DNA of 64,000 nucleotides from Tomitella cavernea. Lineage in GTDB: Bacteria > Actinomycetota > Actinomycetes > Mycobacteriales > Mycobacteriaceae. Of the stretch, positions 1-9,009 are shown in pieces. Both the position numbers and the translations under genes were made by a program. The notes under the pieces are model-generated. The model was not told the origin of the DNA and searched no databases. It saw only the letters and a list, made by a program, of their open reading frames with translations. Position 1 is the stretch's first letter. The number at the start of each line of letters is the position of its first letter. The stretch spans positions 62,001 to 126,000 of the forward strand of contig NZ_JAENKO010000002.1 in assembly GCF_016599145.1 (NCBI RefSeq), given 5' to 3'.

Positions 1-320
1 TCGATGAATCGCGCGCTGATCACCGAGGGGTTCATCACGTAGGCGTTCACATCGGCGGACAGCACGATGTCGTCGCGCAGCGTCATCGTGACGCGCACCA
101 TGCCACCGCGCGGCCGCACCGATTCGACGTGGCCCAGCGGCACGCCGAGCACGTCCACCTTGCTGCCCGGGTGGACGCCCTCGACGTGCGTGAAGTCGGC
201 GACGACCCGGCGCGTGTCCGCGCCGCGGAGGAACACGAACCACACCGCCGTCGCCGCCAGCGCCAGCACGCACAGCAGCGCCGCGGCGACGCGCCACGGG
301 CGCCGCAAACCGGGGGTCAC
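1..320 (-). CDS. Mce family protein, fourth in operon (MceD-like), truncated by window edge
   Basis: Only the first 106 codons are inside the window. Translation from the GTG at 318-320 gives a short basic N-terminus, one hydrophobic segment (about residues 12-30, probable membrane anchor) and then the start of an Mce/MlaD domain, including GVHPGSKVDVLGVPLGHVE, the usual beta-rich entry to this domain. The GTG overlaps the stop of the upstream mceC gene (GTGA), so the two are translationally coupled. Mce proteins form the periplasm-spanning lipid channel that delivers sterols, fatty acids or other lipids to the YrbE permease pair in Mycobacteriales. Calling it the D subunit is inferred from order only. 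Confidence 0.85.
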   Translation of the reverse strand, partial: MTPGLRRPWRVAAALLCVLALAATAVWFVFLRGADTRRVVADFTHVEGVHPGSKVDVLGVPLGHVESVRPRGGMVRVTMTLRDDIVLSADVNAYVMNPSVISARFI

Positions 321-1408
321 CGGCAGCCCTCCATCACGCCGAAAACGCACAGAAGCGTGTCGGGGATGGGCCCCGCCGGAGCCGACACGTCCACCCAGTT
401 GCCGTTCCCGCTCGCGTCGACCACCGCACGGACCTCGGCCGGCAGCCGGTCGACGATCTCGCCGATGCGCGCCGAGTCGCCTTCCAGGGTGTCGAGTACG
501 GAGTGCAGGTCGCCCACGAGCCGGTCGAGTCCGCCGGCCCCGTCCGGCCCGGCCGCATCCGCAGACGCCAGAACCGAGTCGGCCGCGCGGAGGATGGTGC
601 GGAGGTCGTCGGTGAGCCCGCTGAGCGCCTTCCGTCGCGCGGCGAGCGACCCGAGCAGCGTCTGCGCCTCGGCGGAGACGGTGTCGAGCGACTGGTCTTG
701 CCGCACCAACAGCCCGGTGAGCGTCTTCCCTGCGTCGAGCAGCGCTCCGAGCTGCGCGGAGTTCTCATTCATGGCCTCCGCCGCCGCGGACACGCCCGTG
801 ACCGCCCTGCGCAGGGTGTCCGGATTCTGCGGCAGCGCATCGCGCAACGCGTCGACCATGTCCTCCACCGCACCGACGTCGATGCCTTTCGCGGTGTCCA
901 TGGCCGACCGTGACGCCGCGTCGAGACTGTAGGGGACGGTGGTGCGCGCGAGCGGGATCGTGCTGTCCGGCCCCACCGCGCCGCCGCCGGCCGGGTCTAC
1001 CGCCAGGTACCGCTTGCCGAGTATCGTCGCGAGTTGCACCGAGGCCGTCGTCCCCCCGCCCAGCGGCCGGCCTTCGTCCAGCCGGAACCGCACCTCCACG
1101 TGGTCCCCCGCGAAGTCGATCGATTCCACCTGGCCCGTGGGCACGCCCGCGACCAGTACCGGATCGCCGGTCTCGAGTCCCGCGGCATTGGCGAGTTCGG
1201 CCGTGTAGGGGTCGGTGCGCAGAAGATACCGTCCGTGCGGCAGCGCCACCGCCGCCAGCAGCACCAGGACCGCTGCGACGATCCCCGCGGCGCCGACGAG
1301 GACGAGTGCGCGCGAGCGTGCACGCTCCGATCCGCGGCCCGCGAACGCTGCGGCGCCGGCATGCCGGGCGCGCTCCGCCCACCGCCGCGCGGATCCGGCG
1401 CGGCTCAT
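317..1408 (-). CDS. Mce family protein, third in operon (MceC-like)
   Basis: This 363-residue protein has a basic cytoplasmic N-terminus, a single transmembrane helix near residues 30-55, an Mce/MlaD domain at about residues 60-145 (VLVAGVPTGQVESIDF region), and a long helical C-terminal part with many Leu/Ala repeats, the part that builds the needle of Mce complexes. The start ATG at 1406-1408 overlaps the stop of the upstream gene in an ATGA, so I chose it over an upstream in-frame codon inside that gene. It is one of the hexameric subunits of the lipid-import machine energised by an MceG ATPase encoded elsewhere. The substrate cannot be read from sequence. Confidence 0.88.
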   Translation of the reverse strand: MSRAGSARRWAERARHAGAAAFAGRGSERARSRALVLVGAAGIVAAVLVLLAAVALPHGRYLLRTDPYTAELANAAGLETGDPVLVAGVPTGQVESIDFAGDHVEVRFRLDEGRPLGGGTTASVQLATILGKRYLAVDPAGGGAVGPDSTIPLARTTVPYSLDAASRSAMDTAKGIDVGAVEDMVDALRDALPQNPDTLRRAVTGVSAAAEAMNENSAQLGALLDAGKTLTGLLVRQDQSLDTVSAEAQTLLGSLAARRKALSGLTDDLRTILRAADSVLASADAAGPDGAGGLDRLVGDLHSVLDTLEGDSARIGEIVDRLPAEVRAVVDASGNGNWVDVSAPAGPIPDTLLCVFGVMEGCR

Positions 1409-2478
1409 CGGCACACCTCGCTGTGCTCCGGGCCCAGGAGGTTGGCTTCGAGACCGCCCACCTTCGCGGTGAGCGTGCACGGATACAGCTGCAGCCAACC
1501 GCCATAGTCGGTGATCCGGCCGACGGATCGGGTGAAGGGGACGAGCAGCTCCATCGTCCGGTTGAACTCGTCGGTGTTGTCCACCCACGAGTCGGCCGTC
1601 TCGCCGAGCCGCTGCAGGGCCTCCGCGAGTGTGTCGACGCGGCCCTCCAGAAGCGCCGCCGCCGCACCGGCGGCCCGGGCGCCGTCGTCGAGTATGCCGA
1701 TGAGCTCGTCGTTGCGGTGCGCCATCGTGCCGGAGATCCGCGCAAGGCCGTCGATGAGTCCGGTGATCTCGGTGCCGCGCCGACCGGCCGCCTGCGCCAG
1801 GCCGCCGAGGTTGTCGACCACGCGGGCAATCGTCTCGCGGTGGCCTGCCAGGTTCTCCGTCACGTCGGCGACCCTGCCCACCAGTACTTGCACCCCGCCT
1901 GTTCCGCCGCCGAACGCGTCGACGATCGACCGTGCCAACGCGTTCACCTGCGCGGGGTCGAGCGCGTCGAACAGCGGCTTGAAGCCGTCGAAGACGGCCG
2001 TCAGGTCCAGCGGCGGGCTCGTTCGCCCGAGCGGTATGCGGGCCCCCGCCGGCAACCGCGTCCCCGATTCCGCAGGCGGTGCCGTCAGGGCAAGGTAGCG
2101 CACGCCGAGCATGTCGCCATAGCGGACGGCCGCGTGCACCTGCGCATCGAGCGGGACATCGTCGCGCACGGTGAACACGACCACGGCGTGCGCGCCCCCG
2201 TCGGCGGTGTCGGAGCGGGTCACCGATGCGACGCGGCCCACCCGCACGCCCGCCGCGGTCACCGCGTCCCCGGGAGCCAGCCCCGGCACCGAAGTGAATG
2301 CCGCGGAGTAGTCCCGGGTGCCGCCGGGCACGGGCACCGTGAGGGTGTTGGCCACGACGACGACCGCCGCGACCCCCAGCGTGACGAACACGGCGACGAC
2401 GACGAGCGGCCCGCGCAGCCCGCCCCTGCGGCGCACGCCCGGCCGGAGACTACTAAGAAGCCTTGCGGACGCCGTCAT
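1405..2478 (-). CDS. Mce family protein, second in operon (MceB-like)
   Basis: A 357-residue Mce protein: short N-terminus, a strong hydrophobic anchor at about residues 20-45 (rich in Val/Ala), an Mce/MlaD domain at about residues 50-140 (GVRVGRVASVTR segment), and a long helical C-terminal domain. The ATG at 2476-2478 overlaps the preceding stop by one base (TGATG). A small C-terminal extension contains two cysteines (YPCTL and EVCR), a feature shared with several Mce proteins and possibly a disulfide. Together with neighbours it forms the secreted/anchored channel part of the mce lipid importer. Confidence 0.88.
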   Translation of the reverse strand: MTASARLLSSLRPGVRRRGGLRGPLVVVAVFVTLGVAAVVVVANTLTVPVPGGTRDYSAAFTSVPGLAPGDAVTAAGVRVGRVASVTRSDTADGGAHAVVVFTVRDDVPLDAQVHAAVRYGDMLGVRYLALTAPPAESGTRLPAGARIPLGRTSPPLDLTAVFDGFKPLFDALDPAQVNALARSIVDAFGGGTGGVQVLVGRVADVTENLAGHRETIARVVDNLGGLAQAAGRRGTEITGLIDGLARISGTMAHRNDELIGILDDGARAAGAAAALLEGRVDTLAEALQRLGETADSWVDNTDEFNRTMELLVPFTRSVGRITDYGGWLQLYPCTLTAKVGGLEANLLGPEHSEVCR

Positions 2479-3581
2479 CAGTCGCCTCCCCCGCCGCAAT
2501 TCGCACCCGCGAGCCCGCCGTAGCGCGGGCAGTCCGCCGCCGTGTACGGCGTCGGGTCGCTGAAGCTCGGCACCGCAGTGATGTCGAAGACCCCGGTGTC
2601 GAAGGCGGCGACGCCCTTGTCGGTGAACCGCCGGAGCGCGTCGAACGTGCCCGGCAGGCCCTGGCGCCCGGCGTCGACGGCCGCGAGCGCCGGGCCCGCC
2701 TGGTCGACGATCCGCCGGAGGGCGCCGGTGGTGTCGCCGGCGATCGCGGCGGTGGACGACGCGGCGGCCCCCGCGGTGCGGAGGAACGCGGCCAGGCTGT
2801 CGGGCCTGTCCGTGACCGCCTGCGAAAGCGCCGTGAGGTCGCGCAGCACGCCCAGCCCGTCGGCTGCGGCCGCGTCGGCGGATTCCGCCGCGGCCGCGAA
2901 TTGCGGGGCGTGGGAGATAAGGCGCCGGGTGGTGGGCACGAGCGTGTCTGCGGTTCGCGAGAGCCGGTCCAGCGATCGGCCGAGGTCGGCGCCGCGCCCC
3001 CGCAACGCATCGGCCATCGCTGTGAGCGCCGTCTGCAGGTGCTGCGGCTGCAGACGATTCATCGTCTCCACGGCGCTCTCGTAGACGTCGTAAAGGCGGA
3101 CCGCCTCCGGCGACGTGTCGGCGCGCAGAACGTCTCCACCCTGCAGGGCGCGTCCGGTCGCGGCCCGTGCGGGGTCGGGGACCAGTTGCAGGACCACGTC
3201 GCCGAACAGTGTCTTCGGCGCTACGCGCACCTTGACCGCCGCCGGAATGCGCCCGATCGCGTCGGGGGCGATGCGCAGGTGCACCGTCGATTCGGCCGTG
3301 CCCGCGTCGATGTCCGTCACCTCGCCCACCGGCACGCCCCGGAACTGCACGCCCACAGAACCGGTGAGCAGCCCCGCCTCTGCCGGTAGGTCGACGGTGA
3401 CCTCCGGGTGCCCGGCGAGCGCCCCGTTGCCGAAGGCGACGAACGCGGTCACACCGACGACGACGAGGACGGCCGCCAAGCCCCGCAGCGCAAGGACCGC
3501 CTTCGACGGTGTGCGCCGCCGCGGCGCGGCGCCGCCGCGGGGGCGCGGCACGTGCCCGCGCGGCGCACCGAAGCCGCTCAC
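2478..3581 (-). CDS. Mce family protein, first in operon (MceA-like)
   Basis: The product has 367 residues from a GTG start at 3579-3581, which overlaps the yrbEB stop (GTGA). It has a basic N-terminus, one transmembrane anchor near residues 30-50, an Mce/MlaD domain around residues 55-145 (GVQFRGVPVGEVTDI), then a helical region. The C-terminal region contains cysteines (AADCPRYGG and GANCGGGG), as typical for MceA-type proteins. It is shorter than the usual 400-450 residues of mycobacterial MceA. Position directly after the second YrbE gene is the conserved place of MceA. Confidence 0.88.
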   Translation of the reverse strand: MSGFGAPRGHVPRPRGGAAPRRRTPSKAVLALRGLAAVLVVVGVTAFVAFGNGALAGHPEVTVDLPAEAGLLTGSVGVQFRGVPVGEVTDIDAGTAESTVHLRIAPDAIGRIPAAVKVRVAPKTLFGDVVLQLVPDPARAATGRALQGGDVLRADTSPEAVRLYDVYESAVETMNRLQPQHLQTALTAMADALRGRGADLGRSLDRLSRTADTLVPTTRRLISHAPQFAAAAESADAAAADGLGVLRDLTALSQAVTDRPDSLAAFLRTAGAAASSTAAIAGDTTGALRRIVDQAGPALAAVDAGRQGLPGTFDALRRFTDKGVAAFDTGVFDITAVPSFSDPTPYTAADCPRYGGLAGANCGGGGD

Positions 3582-4438
3582 GAGAGCCCCAGACCGGGTA
3601 CCGAGGGCTCGATGCCCCACAGAGCGAACGTCATGGCCACGTCGACGATGCCGATGACGAGGATGCTCGTCCGCAGCGCGCGGCCCGCGGCGCGGCCCAC
3701 CCCCTCGGGGCCGCCGGACGCATGGAAGCCGTAAGAGCAGTGCACCAGCGCGACGATCATCGCGAATACCAGCGCCTTGGCCAGCGACAGCCACAGGTCC
3801 GAGGCCCCCAGCCCCAGGTGGAAGTAATAGTCGTAGGTTCCGGCGGACTCGCCCGCCATGGTCACCACAGTGAACCGCGTCGCGATGTAGGCGGCGAGCA
3901 GCCCGACCATGTAGATCGGCACCACACACACGACCGCGGCGACGAGGCGTGTGCTGGCCAGGAACGGGATCGACCGCACCGCCATGGAGTCGAGGGCGTC
4001 GATCTCGTCGGAGATGCGCATCGCGCCGAGCTTGGCGGTGAAGCCCGTGCCCACCTTGGCCGCGAGCGCGATGCTCGCGACCACCGGCGCCAGCTCGCGC
4101 GTGTTGGCGATGGCCGAGAGCAGGCCGCTGAGCGAGGTCATCCCGATCAGCTCCAGGCCCCGGTGCGTCTCGACGCCGACCATGATCGCGGCGACGCCCG
4201 ACATGGCGAACACGATCCCGATGGTGCCGCCGCCGGCGAGCAGCGACGCGCTGCCGAAGCTCACGTCGCCGATCTCACGCAGGATGTGCCGCCAGTATCT
4301 GCGCAGAGCGAAGGGGATGCCGGCGATGACGTGCACGAAGAACGTCACGTGCTCGCCGAACCGGGCGAATCCGTCGTAGGCGCGTCGCAGCGGGCGCCCG
4401 GCGCGGCGCACCCGGCCGACGGTCCCCGTCCCGATCAT
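3578..4438 (-). CDS. MlaE/YrbE-family permease, second copy (YrbEB)
   Basis: This 286-residue integral membrane protein has five to six hydrophobic segments and the MlaE family signature in its central part (TRELAPVVASIALAAKVG followed by an EIDALDSM cytosolic loop). YrbE proteins are the permease half of an ABC-type lipid importer and contact the MceG ATPase through the Glu-rich EI(D/E)AL loop. The ATG at 4436-4438 overlaps the stop of yrbEA by four bases. The pair of YrbE genes before the mce genes is the canonical layout of mce operons. Confidence 0.9.
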   Translation of the reverse strand: MIGTGTVGRVRRAGRPLRRAYDGFARFGEHVTFFVHVIAGIPFALRRYWRHILREIGDVSFGSASLLAGGGTIGIVFAMSGVAAIMVGVETHRGLELIGMTSLSGLLSAIANTRELAPVVASIALAAKVGTGFTAKLGAMRISDEIDALDSMAVRSIPFLASTRLVAAVVCVVPIYMVGLLAAYIATRFTVVTMAGESAGTYDYYFHLGLGASDLWLSLAKALVFAMIVALVHCSYGFHASGGPEGVGRAAGRALRTSILVIGIVDVAMTFALWGIEPSVPGLGLS

Positions 4439-5247
4439 GCGTAGGCCCCCGGCATCGGGACGATCACCGAGTACAGCTGCGAGAGCACCGTGTTGACGAC
4501 GAACACGACGACGAAAGCGAGCACGACGGTCTCGTTGACCGCGTCCGCCACCCCGCTCGGCCCGCCCTTGGCGTGGAGCCCCTTGAACGAGGCGATCAGC
4601 GCGGAGGTCAGCCCGAACGCGGCGGCCTTGATCATCGCGGTGGTGAAGTCGGACAGGCGCCCGTACTCCGCGAACGTCGACAGGAACGCTCCGGAGGACT
4701 GGTGCTGCACGTACACCTGGTAGAGCAGGCAGGTGAGCACCCCGGCCAGGGTCACCAGGGCGCACAGCAGCGCCGAGACCAGTACGGCCGCGACGACCCG
4801 GGGCACGACCAGGCGTTCGACGACGTCGATCCCCATGGTCTCGAGTGCTTCGATCTCCTCGCGGATGGTCCGCGAACCGAGATCCGCACAGATGGCGGAG
4901 CCGCCGACGCCGGCGAGCATGAGCGCGCACACCAGCGCCGCGGCCTGCCCGACCACGACGAACGCGGTGACCGCGCCCGAGTAGCCGCCCGCACCGAGCC
5001 GCGCGGCGAGGGACCCCACCGATACGGCGATGAGCACGCCGATCGGCAACATCAGCAGCAGCGCCGGGCCGCTGCACACCCGCGCGAGGAACGCCGTCTG
5101 CTCGACCGTCTCACGCAGCGGCAGCCGGCCGCGCGCCGCCGCACGCGGGCCGGCCGCCAGCACGCGCACGGAGAACGCGACGAGCCCCCCGAACTGCAGG
5201 GCGAGGTCGTGCAACGGCCCCCGCGCCGCGGGCAGGCTATACGTCAC
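4435..5247 (-). CDS. MlaE/YrbE-family permease, first copy (YrbEA)
   Basis: A 270-residue multi-pass membrane protein of the MlaE/YrbE family with the conserved loop REEIEALETMGI, which contacts the ATPase in this class of transporter. The GTG start at 5245-5247 is chosen because an AGGGG ribosome-binding sequence lies just upstream and the preceding fadD5-like gene stops 10 bases before it. The upstream in-frame region lies inside fadD5. It forms the membrane pore with the next gene product; lipid substrate unknown. Confidence 0.9.
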   Translation of the reverse strand: MTYSLPAARGPLHDLALQFGGLVAFSVRVLAAGPRAAARGRLPLRETVEQTAFLARVCSGPALLLMLPIGVLIAVSVGSLAARLGAGGYSGAVTAFVVVGQAAALVCALMLAGVGGSAICADLGSRTIREEIEALETMGIDVVERLVVPRVVAAVLVSALLCALVTLAGVLTCLLYQVYVQHQSSGAFLSTFAEYGRLSDFTTAMIKAAAFGLTSALIASFKGLHAKGGPSGVADAVNETVVLAFVVVFVVNTVLSQLYSVIVPMPGAYA

Positions 5248-5257
5248 CGGGAGCCCC

Positions 5258-6880
5258 TCACCCCGTGTGCGCCGCCGGTGCGCTCTCCCGCAGCTCCCCC
5301 TTGACGACCTTGCCGCTGGCATTGCGCGGAAGCGCCTCGACCACGACGACGTCGTGCGGGTGCTTGTAGCGCGCGAGCCTGTCGCCCAGCCACCGGCCGA
5401 GCGCCGCCGCGTCGAGGTCCGGACCGTCGCCCTGCAGCGCGACGACGGCCACCGGGACCTCGCCCCACTTGGGGTCCGGCCTTCCGACCACCGCCGCCTC
5501 CCGGACGCGGGGATGCCCGTAGAGGACGTTCTCCACCTCGGCGCAGTAGATGTTCTCGCCACCGGAGATGATCATGTCCTTCTTGCGGTCGACCACGTAG
5601 ATGAAGCCCTCGTCGTCCGCGCGGACCATGTCCCCCGAGTGGAACCAGCCACCGTCGAACGCCGCGTCGGTGGCTGAGCTGTCGTTCCAGTACCCCTGCA
5701 TCAGGGTCGGCCCGCGGTAGACGATCTCCCCCACCTCACCCTGCGGGACGTCGTTCATGTCGTCGTCGACGATGCGCGCCTGGATGGTCGGTATCACCCG
5801 GCCGACGGAGCCGATCTTGCGCAAGGCGTCCGCGCCGTCGAGCACGCAGGTGATGGGCGACATCTCGGTCTGGCCGAACACGGCGACGTTGAGGGCGCCG
5901 GGGAAGGTCTCGGCCATCGCCTCGAGCACGGTGTCCGACGCGGGCGCCGCACCCCAGGAGATGGTGCGCAGGGCCAGGTCGCGGTCCTTGACCGTCGGAT
6001 CGGCGCACACGGCCTGCCACTGCACCGGCACCATGAAGGTGGACGTGATGCGTTCGCGTTCCCAGGTGTCGAGGATGTCGGTGGTGCTGAACGCGCCCAG
6101 CGGGTGGATCACGGTGGTGGTGCCCAGCTGCAGCGCGGGCGCGATCGAGCCCAGCGCGGCCACGTGGAACGTCGGCGCCGCGAGCAGTCCCACGCCGTCC
6201 AACCCCATCTGCAGGGCCCGGATGCAGGTGAACGACTGGGCCGCCATGTTGGAGTAGGTGAGCACCGCACCCTTGGGCCGGCCGGTGGTGCCGGAGGTGT
6301 AGAGGATCAGGCACGGCGTGTCCTCCGGGACGTCCCGCGGAGCGTAGTGTTCGCCGTCCTCGGCGATGAGGTCCTCGAAGCCCTCGAACCCCTCGGCGAC
6401 GGGGGCCGAGGAGTCCGCCGCACCCGCCCCGTCGGGCGCCATCGTGACCGCCAGGCTCAGCGCCGGGACCAGCGCCCGGACCGCCCTCACCAGGGGTTCG
6501 AGGGCCGGTTCGGTGACGACGGCCCGGGCGCCGCAGTTCTCCGCGATGTACGCGCACTCCGGCGGCGTGAGGCGGAAGTTCACCGGCACCGCGATGGCCC
6601 CCAGCGCATTCACCGCCAGGACCGCTTCGAAGAACTCGGTGCGGTTCAGGGTGAGCAGCAGGACTCTGTCGCCCTGGACCACCCCGCGGCGGGACAGCGC
6701 CGACGCCATCGCCTCCGCGCGTGCGTGCAGCACCGCCCAGGTCGTCGGCGTCCCCCGGTAGCGGAACGCCTCGGCGTCCGGCCGCATCACCGCGTGGCCG
6801 GCCACCCAGTTGTTCCAGGTGTTGCGGGTGAAGCGCCGGGGCGCCGCGGCGGCCCCCGCGCCCGGAACGTCCACTGCCAT
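5258..6880 (-). CDS. fadD5: Acyl-CoA synthetase (FadD5-like), head of mce operon
   Basis: This 540-residue member of the ANL superfamily activates fatty acids (or lipid side chains) with ATP and CoA. The P-loop-like A3 motif YTSGTTGRPKG lies near residues 190-200, the A5 region GQTEMSP follows, and the C-terminal hinge and lysine are present (DRKKDMIISGGENIY; catalytic Lys in NASGKVVKG). In Mycobacterium the mce1 operon begins with fadD5 followed by yrbE1A, yrbE1B and mce1A-F, and the same order holds here, supporting the name. The ATG at 6878-6880 has AGGGGC upstream; a GTG 13 codons upstream (6919) is an alternative start. Probably activates lipids released or imported by the Mce transporter. 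Confidence 0.87.
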   Translation of the reverse strand: MAVDVPGAGAAAAPRRFTRNTWNNWVAGHAVMRPDAEAFRYRGTPTTWAVLHARAEAMASALSRRGVVQGDRVLLLTLNRTEFFEAVLAVNALGAIAVPVNFRLTPPECAYIAENCGARAVVTEPALEPLVRAVRALVPALSLAVTMAPDGAGAADSSAPVAEGFEGFEDLIAEDGEHYAPRDVPEDTPCLILYTSGTTGRPKGAVLTYSNMAAQSFTCIRALQMGLDGVGLLAAPTFHVAALGSIAPALQLGTTTVIHPLGAFSTTDILDTWERERITSTFMVPVQWQAVCADPTVKDRDLALRTISWGAAPASDTVLEAMAETFPGALNVAVFGQTEMSPITCVLDGADALRKIGSVGRVIPTIQARIVDDDMNDVPQGEVGEIVYRGPTLMQGYWNDSSATDAAFDGGWFHSGDMVRADDEGFIYVVDRKKDMIISGGENIYCAEVENVLYGHPRVREAAVVGRPDPKWGEVPVAVVALQGDGPDLDAAALGRWLGDRLARYKHPHDVVVVEALPRNASGKVVKGELRESAPAAHTG

Positions 6881-7065
6881 GTCGGTGCCCCTGTCGTCGC
6901 CGTCGGATTCCCGTCCCACACCAGGGCCGCAGCCCCGGCGGGTGTGGCGAGTATTACACAGGCAGTACCCGCGCAGGTGCGTTTTGTTAACGACGATTCC
7001 GCGTCGGCGGTGACGTCCGGCAGCCGCCTGATGACATCGCCGACGCCGTCTGTTCCACTGGTTGC
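6881..7065. promoter_or_regulatory. Divergent intergenic region between mce operon and PBP-like gene
   Basis: This 185-bp gap must carry the promoter of the whole mce operon on the minus strand and that of the PBP-like lipoprotein on the plus strand. It is relatively AT-rich around 6950-6990 and includes a minus-strand TAATAC hexamer at 6951-6956, a fair -10 candidate, without a good -35. In M. tuberculosis a GntR repressor gene (mce1R) lies here; no such gene is present in this window. Confidence 0.35.
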
Positions 7066-8928
7066 ATGCCGACTTCGCCCCGCAGCGGACGCCGCACCGC
7101 TCGCGCCGCTGCGGCGTTCGGCGGCGCCGTCGTCCTCCTGTGCGCCTCGGCGTGCAGCCTGTCCCTCGGCTCCCCGACAGACCCGATGCGCGAGTTCGTC
7201 AAAGCCGTCAACGACCACGACCTTGCGGCGGCCGCGGCCATGACCGACGACCCGGACACCGCCGAGCAGGCCCTCACCGCGACCTTCCGGGGCATGGGCA
7301 ATGCCACCGCGCACCTGTCGACGCTCGAATCGCTGCGCGGCACGCTCACCACCCACATCGCCTGGAAGCTGCCCGACGGCAACAAGACCGAGACCACCGG
7401 CACCATCGGCCGCCTCGAGGACGGCAAGGTGCCGTGGTCGCCGCACATCATCGACTCACGGCTCCAGCCCGGCGGTCGGCTCGTCTACTCGCGGGACCTC
7501 GACCTCGAGAGCCCTGTGATCGACCGGAACCGCAACGACATCATGAAATGGCAGACGGTCACCGACGTCGCCATCGCGCTCGACGCGCCGCCCGGCGACG
7601 TCGCCGCGCTGGCGGACGTCCTGCACGGAATCGACCAGACCATCACCGCGGAGTCGATCGCCGCCGGGATCGCGGAGACGGAGCAGGAGTTGTCCGCGTC
7701 GACGCGCGACGCCGCTGCCGGAGTGCCTGCAACGCAAGCATCGGGCCGGTACGTGGTGATCACCCTGCGGCCGGCGGACGTCGACCCTCTGCGCGCAGAC
7801 CTCGACGCCATCGCCTCCGTCGCGCTGCCCCAGCGCGGCCGATTGCTCACCGTGGACCCGGCGGTGCACTCCCCCGCCCTGGACGGTATCCCCGAGGTGT
7901 GGCGCGGCATCCTCGCCGAGTCGGCGGGGTGGTCCGTCGATATCGACAACCCCGGGCACGACGACGATGTTCGGGTGCAGGCGAAATCGCCCGAGGACGT
8001 CCAGAACATCCCCACCACGATGGATCTGGAAGCGCAGAAGGCCGCCCAGTTGGCCGTGGATTCCGCCACGCGACCGGCGGCGATCGTCGCGCTCACCCCG
8101 TCGAAAGGCGGGGTGCTCGCCGTGGCGCAGAACGCCGCCGCCTCTGCCCGCGGCCCCGTCGCGCTCAACGGGCTCTACGCCCCGGGCTCCGTTTTTTCCC
8201 TGGTGACTGCCTCCGCGGCGCTGGACAACGCGGACATCGGCCCCGACGACATCGTCGGCTGCCCCGCACAGGTCACCGTCGACGGCCGCACCGTGTTCAA
8301 CCCCGATGACCTGGACCTGGGGCCCGTGACACTCACCCAGGCCTTCGCCGCTACGTGCCTCACCACGCTGGCGACCCTCACCGGCGCGTTGCCGGACGGC
8401 GCCCTCCCGGACACGGCCGAAGCGCTGGGCGTCGGAGCCGATTTCGACACGCCGGGGCTGACGACGCTCACCGGTTCAGTGCCGCCCACCGAGCCGGGCG
8501 CCGCACGGGTCGAGGCCGGCATCGGCCAGGGCCCGGTGGCAGCGAGCCCGTTCGGCATGGCCGTGGTGGCGGCGACGCTCGCCAACGGCGGCGACCGCAT
8601 CGCGCCGATGCTCGTCGTCGGCAAGAAGGCCACCGCCGCCGACCCGCCGACCACCGTGTCCAAGGACACCGCCAACGCGGTGCGCCTGATGATGCACGAG
8701 GCCGTCGCCATGGGCAATGCGTCCGCGCTGCGCGACATCGACGGGCTCGCAGGCGTGGCGGGCACGGCCGAGGTGACGGACCGGCGCGCGCACGGCTGGT
8801 TCGTCGGAATCCTCGGCGACATGGCGTTCGCGGTGTTCGTCCAGGGCGCCGGGTCCTCACAGCCCGCCACCGACGTCACCCGCGTGTTCCTCGACGCCCT
8901 GGGCGCCACCCCCGACGACGGCTCCTGA
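7066..8928 (+). CDS. Penicillin-binding-protein-like lipoprotein with degenerate active site
   Basis: The 620-residue product begins with a lipoprotein signal peptide (hydrophobic stretch, then lipobox-like CASAC, Cys about residue 30). An NTF2-like N-terminal domain of the MecA/Rv2864c type and a class B transpeptidase fold follow. The family landmarks are all present as sequence context but the catalytic residues are changed: SxxK is S375-V-F-S378 (Lys missing), SxN is T430-C-L432, and KTG is V564-A-G566 within VAGTAEV. The surrounding segments (YAPGS, LTQAFA, IGQGPVAASPFGMA) align well with active PBPs, so the fold is probably intact. The likely role is a non-enzymatic, envelope-located beta-lactam-insensitive PBP homologue, perhaps a scaffold. 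The ATG at 7066 precedes the signal peptide; no strong ribosome-binding site is visible. Confidence 0.85.
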   Translation: MPTSPRSGRRTARAAAAFGGAVVLLCASACSLSLGSPTDPMREFVKAVNDHDLAAAAAMTDDPDTAEQALTATFRGMGNATAHLSTLESLRGTLTTHIAWKLPDGNKTETTGTIGRLEDGKVPWSPHIIDSRLQPGGRLVYSRDLDLESPVIDRNRNDIMKWQTVTDVAIALDAPPGDVAALADVLHGIDQTITAESIAAGIAETEQELSASTRDAAAGVPATQASGRYVVITLRPADVDPLRADLDAIASVALPQRGRLLTVDPAVHSPALDGIPEVWRGILAESAGWSVDIDNPGHDDDVRVQAKSPEDVQNIPTTMDLEAQKAAQLAVDSATRPAAIVALTPSKGGVLAVAQNAAASARGPVALNGLYAPGSVFSLVTASAALDNADIGPDDIVGCPAQVTVDGRTVFNPDDLDLGPVTLTQAFAATCLTTLATLTGALPDGALPDTAEALGVGADFDTPGLTTLTGSVPPTEPGAARVEAGIGQGPVAASPFGMAVVAATLANGGDRIAPMLVVGKKATAADPPTTVSKDTANAVRLMMHEAVAMGNASALRDIDGLAGVAGTAEVTDRRAHGWFVGILGDMAFAVFVQGAGSSQPATDVTRVFLDALGATPDDGS

Positions 8929-9009
8929 CGGCACCTTCTGATGTCGGCGGGTCGTGGCATCCCGCCGATACGACCCTGCAGCGCCGGAACTGAGGTTTAC
9001 TTTCTAGCC

